Shown here one piece after another: positions 47,511-55,263 of a stretch of 64,000 bases of DNA. The stretch is from a virus. The position numbers were made by a program, and so were the translations under genes. Within the stretch, counting starts at the first letter, position 1, and each line of letters begins with the position of its first letter. The DNA lies in IMG/VR virus record IMGVR_UViG_3300042560_001229, positions 1-64,000 of that record; one strand, 5' to 3'. Under the pieces are notes generated by a model. It was given only the letters and a program-made list of their open reading frames with translations, was not told the DNA's origin and did not search any database.

Positions 47511-48071
47511 ATGAGCGACGACGACATCACCACCATACTACGTGACGGACAAAAGCCCAAAATTGACCCACAAGCGGCCTCTGACCCCAAGCCCCCTACA
47601 CCCACCCCAACTAGTAGCTCCGGCGTTTCTGGAGCCAAGGATTTGATAGCGCGAATCGAGCAGGCAGGCAGTGCCAGCTTGCTGGATGAGAACCGCAAGA
47701 TCGTTGTGGGTGGATGGGAAATTCGTCCGGTGAGTCTTGGCTCCATCGAGATGCTGCACTTGCTGGAGTCGAAGCTGATTTCCGGGGTGCGAGTGAATAA
47801 CGTGGCTGACCTGCTGGGTGACTGCTTGGAGTTCATCATGCTGCATGTCATCAGCGAGGATGACGCCGTAGAGCATTGCTTCCTGAGCAAAGTGGAGAGG
47901 CAGAAGGCCGTGATGAAGTGGGGTCTGAAAGTGAAGGTGCAGGACATCGAAGGGCTTGTGAAAAGCACGATTGGGGTGATTGCCAGTGCCACGTCCACAC
48001 AGGTTAAGGGGACGCCGCCCGAGCATGTGAAGGCTGCTGGTAGGAAGGGTTCCGGTTCAAAAAAAGCGTAA
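47511..48071 (+). CDS. Tail assembly chaperone (gpG-like)
   Basis: Encodes 186 residues. It has a disordered acidic N-terminus and a folded region (IEQAGSASLLDENRKIVVGG, EIRPVSLGSIEMLHLLESKL, DCLEFIMLHVISEDDAVEHC) and ends GSGSKKA. At 48059-48065 the heptamer A-AAA-AAA precedes GCG-TAA, a classic -1 slippery site. It lies immediately upstream of the tape measure gene, where phages encode the G/GT chaperone pair. Confidence 0.75.
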   Translation: MSDDDITTILRDGQKPKIDPQAASDPKPPTPTPTSSSGVSGAKDLIARIEQAGSASLLDENRKIVVGGWEIRPVSLGSIEMLHLLESKLISGVRVNNVADLLGDCLEFIMLHVISEDDAVEHCFLSKVERQKAVMKWGLKVKVQDIEGLVKSTIGVIASATSTQVKGTPPEHVKAAGRKGSGSKKA

Positions 48072-48277
48072 GGCCACCTTGGTTGCACCGTCTGGTTGCA
48101 ATCGTGGTGGCCATCACCGGGCACGACTCCCGTTACGTGATCTGGAAAATGCCGCTGCGTCAGGTGTTCGTGTGGGAGCATGTGCATCTGGAGAAAGAGG
48201 GCTGGACGTGCTGGCCTCCTAGTGTGGAGTTATCTGCCGAGGAGGTTATTCGTTCGTTCAGGAAGGAAAGGGCTTGA
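48065..48277 (+). CDS. Frameshift extension of the tail chaperone (gpGT-like)
   Basis: Reading the -1 frame from the slippery heptamer gives a 70-residue extension (SVRPPWLHRLVAIVVAITGH ... EVIRSFRKERA) with no good start codon of its own. The fusion from 47511 would be 255 residues. Both the slip site and its position match programmed -1 frameshifting in lambda-like tail assembly. Confidence 0.7.
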   Translation, partial: SVRPPWLHRLVAIVVAITGHDSRYVIWKMPLRQVFVWEHVHLEKEGWTCWPPSVELSAEEVIRSFRKERA

Positions 48278-48311
48278 GTCACCCATGTCGCTGAGTTAAG
48301 AGAACGCACGT

Positions 48312-50492
48312 ATGTCAAACCCAACCGTAACCATTGATCTGCTGGGCAATCTTGCTCCGCTGAATCAGTCACTCGGCAGGGCGCGAGATGCTCTTGGCCG
48401 TTTCGTGAAGCAGGGCACTATGGGCAGTCGTGCCGGTGGTGGCGGTGGTAGCCGTGGTGTGCAGACTGTCAGCGTGTTTGGAAGCGGAGGCGGTGGCGCT
48501 GGCCGAGGCGGTGGAGGAGGCGGTGGAGCAGGCTCCGATGATGACGGAGGCATGAACCTCGGTGGCCTTATTGGCAAGGCAGGCTCGGCATTGGCTGCAC
48601 TTTACGCACTCAAGAAGGGTGTGGACTTTGTTGGTGCAGGCATTTCGCTGAACGCACAGATGGAGGATGCCAAGACTAGCATCGCCACAATGCTGGGCAT
48701 GTTCGGGGATGATCGTGGATTCGGTGATCGCATGAAGGTTGCTGGCGGTGTAGTTGAGGAGATTAGGCAAAAGGGGTTGCTCGCGGAGGCGACGTTCAGT
48801 GAGTTGCTTAACACCTACGGAGCCATTGCAGGCACGGCCATTTCTGCCGGTGTCACGGAGGCGTCTGACCAGATTAACCTGATGGTGGCCGGGTCGCAGG
48901 CGTTGAAGGTGCTGAATGGCGACCAAGCAAACCTCGCCGCAGAGTTGAATCGTGCGTTGTCCGGTCAGTTGAAGACTGGTGACAAGCTGTTGCTCGTGAA
49001 CGGACTGACCAAGGATGCGATGAATAAGGCAATCAAGGAGGGTAACGCCTTGAAGTTCATCATGGAGAAGCTGGCCCCTGTCATTAAGGACGGCAAGGAG
49101 GGTCTGACAAATTGGGGGTCGCAGATAACGCTGTTGAAGGAGAACTGGCAGACTTTTCAATCGGCAGTCGCCGCCCCTATTTTTGACCATGCGAAGAATG
49201 CACTGATCTGGATTAACGAGAAGCTCGGGGTAATCACAGCAGAAGTAAAGGTGTGGGCTGGAACGGTGCAGGGTATCTTTGCCAATGGGGATGCCGGGTC
49301 TGTGCTTAGTCTGGCTCTGCAAATCGGAGCAGCCGATGGCATCGAGTATATGGCTGGCCTGCTCTTTGCGGTGTTCAGTGCCGCAGGTGAGGTTCTTTTG
49401 CGCTCGCTGGTTCGTCTTGGTGATGGTGATTTTTGGGTTGCGGTGGGGGACATCATGGTTGGCTTGGCTAAAGTGTTCCTTGGGACTATGGGAACGGTTG
49501 GCGCTTACCTTCTGGATGGCTTTGCCTCAGCGGTGGACTTTCTTGCAGCCGGGATGATGGTGGCTTCCGGGAAGTTCAAGAATGTGTTCAACTCGGACAC
49601 GGTTGGTAATGTGATGCTGTTTGCCGAGACGATGAGGGAAGCCATGCTTAACCCGCTGGCTGAGTTAGGCAAAGGTCTGATGACCGTCGCCAATTACTTT
49701 GCCCAAGCCATGAGTTCTGCGTTGAAGGGGGACTTTTCGGCCATAGGTGCCGTAGCGAAGCCCCTGTATGCGGCACTCAATCCGGTAACTTTCCTCCTTA
49801 GCGAAACAGCCAAGAAAGTGGCATCTGTTGCCAGTGGTGCTAAGGCAGGCATCACCATTGACGAAGCCTTGAAAGAATCCAAGGGAACCGGGAAGGACGT
49901 GTTGACGAGCATGGGTATTGATACCGGGAAGATGAAGGACATTAGCGGTGTCATTGCATCCAGCGGTGTTGAGCAAGCGGCCAAAGGTGCGGCTGCACGT
50001 TTGCAGCAGTTGAACGAGGACGTGGCGAATCCCATTGTTGACGCATTGACGAACTTCACGAAACCCGACATGATTGACACTTCGGCGCAGGAGAAAGCGT
50101 TGAAGGATAAGCTAGATGCTGCCAAGCCTCTTGAGTTTTTTGGCCCCGAGTGGGATGGGCGCAAGCCGATGACTAAGGCCAAGGAGAATGGCGATGGCGA
50201 TGGTGACAAGACTGTGGCAGACAGTCTCGCCTCCATTGGTGGTGGCGGTAATGTGTGGGGCGGTGGCAGCGGCATGTCCGAAGTGCAGGAGCAGACCGCC
50301 GCCGTGAAGGAGCAGGTAGTTGCCGCAGGGCAGCAGACCGTTGCGGTGCAGGCACAGACGACTGCCGTGCAGGAGCAGTCCAGTCACACCAAGATACTGG
50401 TGGACGTTATGCGTGACTCCTATGCTGCGCTGCTGAACATCGTGGAAAATACCAAGAACCGGGGCGGGTTCTCCCTAACCGCATCCGCATAA
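48312..50492 (+). CDS. Tape measure protein
   Basis: Encodes 726 residues. The N-terminus (NLAPLNQSLGRARDALGRFV) is followed by a Gly-rich linker. The tape-measure core is VDFVGAGISLNAQMEDAKTS, IATMLGMF, then VTEASDQINLMVAGSQALKV. Several hydrophobic segments and a Gln-rich C-terminus follow. It sets tail length and may aid DNA entry. At about 1.5 angstrom per residue a tail near 110 nm is expected, if the tail is of siphovirus type. Confidence 0.85.
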   Translation: MSNPTVTIDLLGNLAPLNQSLGRARDALGRFVKQGTMGSRAGGGGGSRGVQTVSVFGSGGGGAGRGGGGGGGAGSDDDGGMNLGGLIGKAGSALAALYALKKGVDFVGAGISLNAQMEDAKTSIATMLGMFGDDRGFGDRMKVAGGVVEEIRQKGLLAEATFSELLNTYGAIAGTAISAGVTEASDQINLMVAGSQALKVLNGDQANLAAELNRALSGQLKTGDKLLLVNGLTKDAMNKAIKEGNALKFIMEKLAPVIKDGKEGLTNWGSQITLLKENWQTFQSAVAAPIFDHAKNALIWINEKLGVITAEVKVWAGTVQGIFANGDAGSVLSLALQIGAADGIEYMAGLLFAVFSAAGEVLLRSLVRLGDGDFWVAVGDIMVGLAKVFLGTMGTVGAYLLDGFASAVDFLAAGMMVASGKFKNVFNSDTVGNVMLFAETMREAMLNPLAELGKGLMTVANYFAQAMSSALKGDFSAIGAVAKPLYAALNPVTFLLSETAKKVASVASGAKAGITIDEALKESKGTGKDVLTSMGIDTGKMKDISGVIASSGVEQAAKGAAARLQQLNEDVANPIVDALTNFTKPDMIDTSAQEKALKDKLDAAKPLEFFGPEWDGRKPMTKAKENGDGDGDKTVADSLASIGGGGNVWGGGSGMSEVQEQTAAVKEQVVAAGQQTVAVQAQTTAVQEQSSHTKILVDVMRDSYAALLNIVENTKNRGGFSLTASA

Positions 50493-50495
50493 TTT

Positions 50496-51215
50496 ATGTC
50501 AACGCCCATTTGGATAGGAACCGACCTTGCTGGCTACTTGCTGGAGGATGTCCCTGCGACCATTGATATTGACGAGTCCGGGGTTGCCAAAGGTTCGTTG
50601 ACCTTTACATCGAGATACGACGGTGCGGTTGGGCTGGTGCTGGCTGTAACCGAGCATCCCACCTACCCGTGGTTGCAGCGAACGACGGCCACGGTAACAC
50701 GCGAGGAGGGTGATTCGGCCAAAATCGTGGTGAACTACGAAGGCGTCACACCAAGTCCCGGTGACGAGGAAGTGCCTGCTGAGAGGAAGCAGTATTCGTT
50801 GAAGGTGACTGCCGGGAATGAACCCATCGAGACGCACCCGCAGTTCTTTGCCATGATTACAAACTTTCGTGCGATCATTGACAAGGAGGATGACAAGTTC
50901 AAAGGATTCCCGGCGTATCTGGACGCGGAGAAGACGCAGAGGAATCCGATGGCTGGGGTCAAGAATTACCTAGTGCCCGGTCTGATTTATGAGGAGAGCT
51001 ATACCGACCCCGATGGCAATGTGGATTTGGGTGCATTATTCGGCACAATGGGGGCAATAAGCGTTCCACCCAGCAGCGGCGTTCTTCCGAACATCCCCGG
51101 TAGGAACTGGCTGATGGTTGGCGGCAGCGTCTCCAAGGTGGGCGATGGGTTGAAGGTGACGCGAAGCTGGCGCATGAGCGGTGACGACGGCTGGAATCCC
51201 TCCATCTACCTTTAA
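50496..51215 (+). CDS. Probable tail structural protein
   Basis: Encodes 239 residues. Beta-rich first half (KGSLTFTSRYDGAVGLVLAV, TTATVTREEGDSAKIVVNYE). The rest includes SYTDPDGNVDLGALFGTMGA and ends KVTRSWRMSGDDGWNPSIYL. It directly follows the tape measure, which suggests a distal-tail or baseplate component. No named family recognised. Confidence 0.5.
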   Translation: MSTPIWIGTDLAGYLLEDVPATIDIDESGVAKGSLTFTSRYDGAVGLVLAVTEHPTYPWLQRTTATVTREEGDSAKIVVNYEGVTPSPGDEEVPAERKQYSLKVTAGNEPIETHPQFFAMITNFRAIIDKEDDKFKGFPAYLDAEKTQRNPMAGVKNYLVPGLIYEESYTDPDGNVDLGALFGTMGAISVPPSSGVLPNIPGRNWLMVGGSVSKVGDGLKVTRSWRMSGDDGWNPSIYL

Positions 51216-51220
51216 GTGCC

Positions 51221-51745
51221 GTGAGTATTAAGATGCCAGTGTTCAAGTGCAGTGAGAAGGCGTTGGAAGACGCGCTGAACCTGCTGGCTCGTGGAATTGA
51301 AACTGTTGCAAACCGCTCCACGATAAACACGGCAGGCGGGCTGCTGTTCAGGCAGGACGAGTCAGGGGTAACTCTGGAGGAGATGCCCGATGAGGACACG
51401 TCTGGAAGGCATGACTCGCCCTACGAGATGGGAACCACGGCTTACGGCAGTGATGACCCCGAGAACCCGACAGCCCGGCCTGCGCTGACGAGCGCCATGA
51501 CGGACACCGGCATCGTGGGTATTCAGCCACTCGACTACGTTGGCAGTGACCCGACGTTTGGATTCAATGTGCAGGTAGTGACTCGCAGGATTTTTTACAA
51601 CCCGGCGTCTGGTGCTTTCGATGTCCGAATGTTTGTCCGTGACCTTATTTTTGATTCCAAAGGCAGGCTCTACAAGATCACCGCCGAGAAGATAGTGGAG
51701 GAGTCCAACATTGTTGGCACCGGCAGTAACGGAGGAGGAATATGA
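51221..51745 (+). CDS. Probable tail-associated protein
   Basis: Encodes 174 residues from a GTG (or 170 from the ATG at 51233). An in-frame palindrome (centre 51304) is translated ETVAN. The C-terminal half (GFNVQVVTRRIFYNPASGAF, DVRMFVRDLIFDSKGRLYKI) is beta-rich. GGAGGAGG in its 3' end serves the next gene. Function not recognised. Confidence 0.5.
   Translation: MSIKMPVFKCSEKALEDALNLLARGIETVANRSTINTAGGLLFRQDESGVTLEEMPDEDTSGRHDSPYEMGTTAYGSDDPENPTARPALTSAMTDTGIVGIQPLDYVGSDPTFGFNVQVVTRRIFYNPASGAFDVRMFVRDLIFDSKGRLYKITAEKIVEESNIVGTGSNGGGI
51296..51312 (+). repeat. Intragenic palindrome site
   Basis: ATTGAAAC-T-GTTGCAAA is centred at 51304, in frame as IETVAN. No promoter. Confidence 0.6.
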
Positions 51746-52536
51746 TTGCCCTCTATTCGTGGAAGTATCGGCAGGGGACGTTCTCGTTGAGCAATTCCCG
51801 GATATGGACTGCGAGTGTCCACTACGCCCTTCGAGCAGGGATGAGGCCTGTGCTTGTGGCCGATGAGGTTGGCGTCCGTTACCTTGCAGATGGCTTGAAG
51901 CTGCCCTTTGCCGAAGTCCTGCCGCTGCCCGCCATTCCTGATGAGCTTGTGCATGTGTATGATCTGACCAAGCTGACCGCGTTGCAGATAATTGCGGAGC
52001 GGGGAGAGCCTGTGATTCACGTTGACCATGATGCCTTCATTCGCCGACCGCTCCCGAAGCGCATTCTGGAGGCTCCCTATGCCGCTGAGTTCAGATACCG
52101 CCCAAGTCAGGACGCCGCCAGTCTGCATGGGTCGCTGCCTGTCCCACGGTTTGCAGGGGATTTGCCAACCGGATTGATGGCAGGAATCATGGGCGGTAAT
52201 GCCACTGAAAGAATCGTAGCGGTGTGTCGTGAATCGTTGCGGGTGGCTCTCGACCAACGGAACAGGCGAATGCTGGTTCAGGAGCCAAACGGCTTCCTGC
52301 TCTCCACAATCTTCGGTGAACTGGCTTTCGGTGAGGCATTCCCTGACGCCGAGGAGTTGCTCCCGAGAGGGCCGTCTGTGCAGGAGGACTACTACAAGGT
52401 GGGGTATATGCACGCTGCTGGCTTGAAGAAGGATGCCGGAACGCGGTGTGAGATGCTGGAGTTTTTCAAGGCCGACATGCCGGAGGTTTTCGCAGCCACG
52501 CTTCCCGCCTTCGACTCCTACCACACAGGGCGATAG
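51742..52536 (+). CDS. Glycosyltransferase-like protein (DUF6734-like)
   Basis: Encodes 264 residues. IALYSWKYRQGTFSLSNSRI, a strand with PVLVADEVGVRYLADGLKLP, and GEPVIHVDHDAFIRRPLPKR, where DHD serves as a DxD motif, fit a GT-A fold glycosyltransferase like uncharacterised DUF6734 proteins. It has the strongest Shine-Dalgarno in its area (GGAGGAGGAATATG). It sits at the end of the tail genes and could decorate virion proteins. Confidence 0.55.
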   Translation: MIALYSWKYRQGTFSLSNSRIWTASVHYALRAGMRPVLVADEVGVRYLADGLKLPFAEVLPLPAIPDELVHVYDLTKLTALQIIAERGEPVIHVDHDAFIRRPLPKRILEAPYAAEFRYRPSQDAASLHGSLPVPRFAGDLPTGLMAGIMGGNATERIVAVCRESLRVALDQRNRRMLVQEPNGFLLSTIFGELAFGEAFPDAEELLPRGPSVQEDYYKVGYMHAAGLKKDAGTRCEMLEFFKADMPEVFAATLPAFDSYHTGR

Positions 52537-52540
52537 TTGT

Positions 52541-52602
52541 TTTGAAACCGTTGCAAAATTTTCTTTTGACAACGAATCAGTAAGGAGGCAGGCTGGTGGC
52601 CT
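52541..52602 (+). promoter_or_regulatory. Palindrome plus leaderless-type promoter P12
   Basis: TTTGAAAC-C-GTTGCAAA is centred at 52549. TTGACA is at 52566 with ACGAATCAGT; the -10 CAGGCT is at 52589-52594; predicted start about 52601; ATG at 52603. Confidence 0.7.
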
Positions 52603-52845
52603 ATGAGCAAATCCACCAAGCAAGTCACGCAGGCCGAGTATCTCGACCATTGCACCCGCGCCAGCCGCACCTTCCATACGCAGGACAGTTCCACCGGAGT
52701 TCCCGAATCCCGCTGGCCGCTGGTCTGCAACTGGTTCGACGGCTACAACGGCAACACACCCATCAATCCGCGTGAGGCTGGCCGCGTCGTCTATCTGGAG
52801 GATGGCAGCAAGCAGTGGTTCATCAATGAGGAGGCGCAGCCGTGA
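52603..52845 (+). CDS. Hypothetical protein with MSKST start
   Basis: Encodes 80 residues, starting MSKSTKQVTQAEYLDHCTRA, close to the MKST type. FDGYNGNTPINPREAGRVVY and LEDGSKQWFINEEAQP look like a small beta domain. The GTGA overlap couples it to the next gene. Start set by P12. Confidence 0.55.
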   Translation: MSKSTKQVTQAEYLDHCTRASRTFHTQDSSTGVPESRWPLVCNWFDGYNGNTPINPREAGRVVYLEDGSKQWFINEEAQP

Positions 52846-53069
52846 CCATTGCCGAAGCCAAGGCGGATGTTGCCAAGCGGTTGAAGGAACACACGCTTCC
52901 CTACCTTCGGCTGCGAGCACGAACGGTTGGGTTCTACGGGTTCGGCTACGGCGAGGCGATCTTCGTTGACATCTTCTTCACCACCCCGCCGTCTGCTGGC
53001 TGGAAGGAGCGGGTGTTTGGTGATGTCCCGAAACCCAGCGCCGGAGGCTATATCCCACGAAGCGCATGA
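52842..53069 (+). CDS. Hypothetical protein with GTG start
   Basis: Encodes 75 residues with MTIAEAKADVAKRLKEHTLP and YGFGYGEAIFVDIFFTTPPS. Small alpha/beta fold, unrecognised. Overlaps both neighbours. Confidence 0.5.
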   Translation: MTIAEAKADVAKRLKEHTLPYLRLRARTVGFYGFGYGEAIFVDIFFTTPPSAGWKERVFGDVPKPSAGGYIPRSA

Positions 53070-53692
53070 ATCCGATTCTCGAAATGTCCAAGCAAGTTGC
53101 CTGCCCCAAGTGCGGCGGAATCATGGGCAGGATTACCGGAGCGGAGAAGCAGGGCGACCGTAGTGAAGTAGCCTGCCCGCACTGTGGGTGGAGTGGAACA
53201 GCGGAAGTCGTCTCGGAGCGGCTGGAGGTTTTCGAGTGGGGCTTTGACGGCGGTGCCCGCACGGTCATCTGGAACGTGGCCAAGATGCGCCGCTTCCTAC
53301 TCAAGCACGCGGAGAAGATTCCCGTCCATGAAGTGCCGTGGATGCTGGCCGAGAAATGGCTGGAGATGAACGACTTCTCCCCTACCGATGCTGACCCACC
53401 ATCCGTGGCTGGGGACACGCCGCTGATCGTCATTGAGCATCCCTCGGCCATCGCGGAAGTCCGCGAGCATTTTGGACTCCTGCCCATTGATGGCTGGCAC
53501 CGGATGTTCGACGCGGTAAAGGCGAAGCGAAACCTGCGGGCGTGGATTTGCAAGACCGCGCTGGAGCAGAAGTTTCGGATGCTGGACATCGTGCATGTGG
53601 ACAACGGCGAGGGTGCTTTTGCGACGGAGACGCCCACGAACACGCAACTGGAAACGTGGGACAGGCAGGAACCCATTCTGCACCGACCATGA
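53066..53692 (+). CDS. Hypothetical protein with zinc ribbon
   Basis: Encodes 208 residues. CPKCGGIMGRITG and CPHCGWSG, about 22 residues apart, form a classic zinc ribbon at the N-terminus. The rest is alpha/beta with HFGLLPIDGWHRMFDAVKAK and no catalytic motif recognised. It could be a regulator or an adaptor for nucleic acid. Confidence 0.55.
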   Translation: MNPILEMSKQVACPKCGGIMGRITGAEKQGDRSEVACPHCGWSGTAEVVSERLEVFEWGFDGGARTVIWNVAKMRRFLLKHAEKIPVHEVPWMLAEKWLEMNDFSPTDADPPSVAGDTPLIVIEHPSAIAEVREHFGLLPIDGWHRMFDAVKAKRNLRAWICKTALEQKFRMLDIVHVDNGEGAFATETPTNTQLETWDRQEPILHRP

Positions 53693-53961
53693 GCAACTAC
53701 GTTTCCCGAGCATGGCTGCAATCCGTGGCCGCAGAGTTCCGCATTCAGATGAGCGGGCTGGAGACGAAGAAGGAACTGACCGCAGCGCGGAAGATCATGG
53801 AGTCCTTCATGGCCTGCTGCTCTTGGCGGAATCCACGGTTCAGTAAGGAGAAGTTTCGAGAGGCGTCCGATTATGATCGCCCTCCGGTCAAGCGAAAGCG
53901 CACCCGGCGACCCTCCACCATTACTCAAGATCGCAAGCCCCGGCGCATTCTGGAAATTTGA
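53689..53961 (+). CDS. Hypothetical protein with basic-LEI tail
   Basis: Encodes 90 residues: helical body (ETKKELTAARKIMESFMACC), then a basic region (PPVKRKRTRRPSTI) ending RKPRRILEI, the shared tail type. The TGA stop is embedded in the palindrome centred at 53965, exactly as for the gene ending at 7433. Confidence 0.55.
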   Translation: MSNYVSRAWLQSVAAEFRIQMSGLETKKELTAARKIMESFMACCSWRNPRFSKEKFREASDYDRPPVKRKRTRRPSTITQDRKPRRILEI

Positions 53962-54019
53962 AACTGTTGCAAAATAAACGATTGACGATAAATCGGTTCT
54001 GTAAGAAGTTGCCGTTCTT
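53957..54019 (+). promoter_or_regulatory. Palindrome plus leaderless-type promoter P13
   Basis: TTTGAAAC-T-GTTGCAAA is centred at 53965. TTGACG is at 53982 with ATAAATCGGT; the -10 GAAGTT is at 54005-54010; predicted start about 54017; ATG at 54020. Confidence 0.7.
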
Positions 54020-54055
54020 ATGAAATCCACCCCGCGTCATGCCTTACCGACCTAA
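54020..54055 (+). CDS. 11-residue MKST mini-ORF
   Basis: The ATG at the expected leaderless position opens MKSTPRHALPT and then TAA. The real gene starts at 54039 in another frame. This shows the promoter and ATGAAATCCAC start are one inherited unit, here separated from its original gene. It may act as a translated leader or be only a remnant. Confidence 0.4.
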   Translation: MKSTPRHALPT

Positions 54056-54494
54056 CGCCCACAATCCAAGTAACGTCCCGCTGGAGCACTGGCAGCAACC
54101 CGGCTGGCGGCTGATGGACGCCGATGAAGTCGGGAGTCAGTTCACCACCCCGCTGCCCTTCACCCATCGCTGGAGTTCTCTCCGACAAAAATGGATGCGG
54201 CGTCGTCACAAGACCGAAATGTGGACAGCCTCCTCTCGGAATAACTCGTATCTCACGAAGCTGTCCCGCAACCGCATCCGCGCCCTGCGTGGTCTGCCCC
54301 GCGAGCACTTCCCACCGGATGTGCCGCCACGCCCCAGCACGTCCCTTGCACACTTGACCATCCCTGCGCCGACGATAGTGCCACCGCATACTCCACCATC
54401 GCCAGCGTTTCCGCATGTGCCTACGCCTGCGCCTCCACCGGAACCCGAGCCACCACTGCAACGCCGGAAACGCATCCGCAAGCTGGAGTGGTAA
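54039..54494 (+). CDS. GYRLL-domain protein with proline-rich linker and basic-LEW tail
   Basis: Encodes 151 residues. One domain copy near the N-terminus: PGWRLMDADEVGSQ ... HRWSS ... YLTKLSRNRIRALRGLPRE, matching the domain at 20621. A ~50-residue Pro-rich linker leads to RRKRIRKLEW. The long disordered linker before the tail suggests the tail must be exposed. Function unknown. Confidence 0.6.
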   Translation: MPYRPNAHNPSNVPLEHWQQPGWRLMDADEVGSQFTTPLPFTHRWSSLRQKWMRRRHKTEMWTASSRNNSYLTKLSRNRIRALRGLPREHFPPDVPPRPSTSLAHLTIPAPTIVPPHTPPSPAFPHVPTPAPPPEPEPPLQRRKRIRKLEW

Positions 54495-54502
54495 CGCTGT
54501 GC

Positions 54503-54540
54503 TTGACTACAAATCAGTAACCTAGTAAGTTGTCCACCTT
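54503..54540 (+). promoter_or_regulatory. Leaderless-type promoter P14 (no palindrome)
   Basis: TTGACT at 54503 with ACAAATCAGT; the -10 TAAGTT is at 54526-54531; predicted start about 54538; ATG at 54541 in a CTTATG context. Confidence 0.7.
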
Positions 54541-55263
54541 ATGAGCAGACCATCCATCCAAACCAAGAAAGGCTACGATATGTTTGAAGTATCGTCAGCA
54601 TTGCAGAAGTCCATCCGCCGAGGCATGGAGAAAGAAGCCCTGTATTGGGCGCACGAGTTGGTGCAGTCCAACTACCATAACTACCTTTGGAAGCGGCTGG
54701 CCATCGTCGCGGTGGAGGACATCGGCCCTGCCGACCCTGATGCCATCGTGCGGGTCATGGCCATGAAGCAGGCGTTTTACGACGAGAAGGAGAACAAGGG
54801 TGGTGGCACCCTGTTTTACGTGTCGGCGGTGATGCTGATGTGCCGTTCGCACAAGTCGCGCCTGTGGGATTGGGCAACGTGCAGCATGCTGGCTTCCCAC
54901 AATCGTCGGGCCGAGGACATTCCCGACTTCGCCATTGATAAGCACACGCGCAGGGGCAAGATGATGGGTAGGGGACGCGATCACTTTTTGAAGGAGGGCA
55001 CCAAGCTGCATCCTCACAAGACCCAACCCGGCGAGGAGGAGTTGAAGCAGGAAACCATGCTGCTGTGGGATGACAAGTCCGAGGCCGAGCACGCCGCCCT
55101 TCCTCACAATCACAAAGATCGCGCCAAGGGTTCGGTGCCCACCGACTCTGATGAAGGAGTCACCGGACGCTTCCCTATCGGGGCGTCTGATGAAGGCCCA
55201 AGGGTGCGGACGAAGAAACGCCGCCGCACCGCCGCCGAGGCTGAACTGGACTTCGGCAAATGA
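54541..55263 (+). CDS. RarA/MgsA C-terminal-domain-like protein
   Basis: Encodes 240 residues. SSALQKSIRRGMEKEALYWA, LAIVAVEDIGPADPDAIVRV and KHTRRGKMMGRGRDHFLKEG match the clamp-loader-like C-terminal part of replication-associated recombination protein A. No ATPase domain is present. Stand-alone versions are encoded by several phages. It may bind the phage replication fork or divert host RarA. Start set by P14; ATGA to the next gene. Confidence 0.7.
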   Translation: MSRPSIQTKKGYDMFEVSSALQKSIRRGMEKEALYWAHELVQSNYHNYLWKRLAIVAVEDIGPADPDAIVRVMAMKQAFYDEKENKGGGTLFYVSAVMLMCRSHKSRLWDWATCSMLASHNRRAEDIPDFAIDKHTRRGKMMGRGRDHFLKEGTKLHPHKTQPGEEELKQETMLLWDDKSEAEHAALPHNHKDRAKGSVPTDSDEGVTGRFPIGASDEGPRVRTKKRRRTAAEAELDFGK

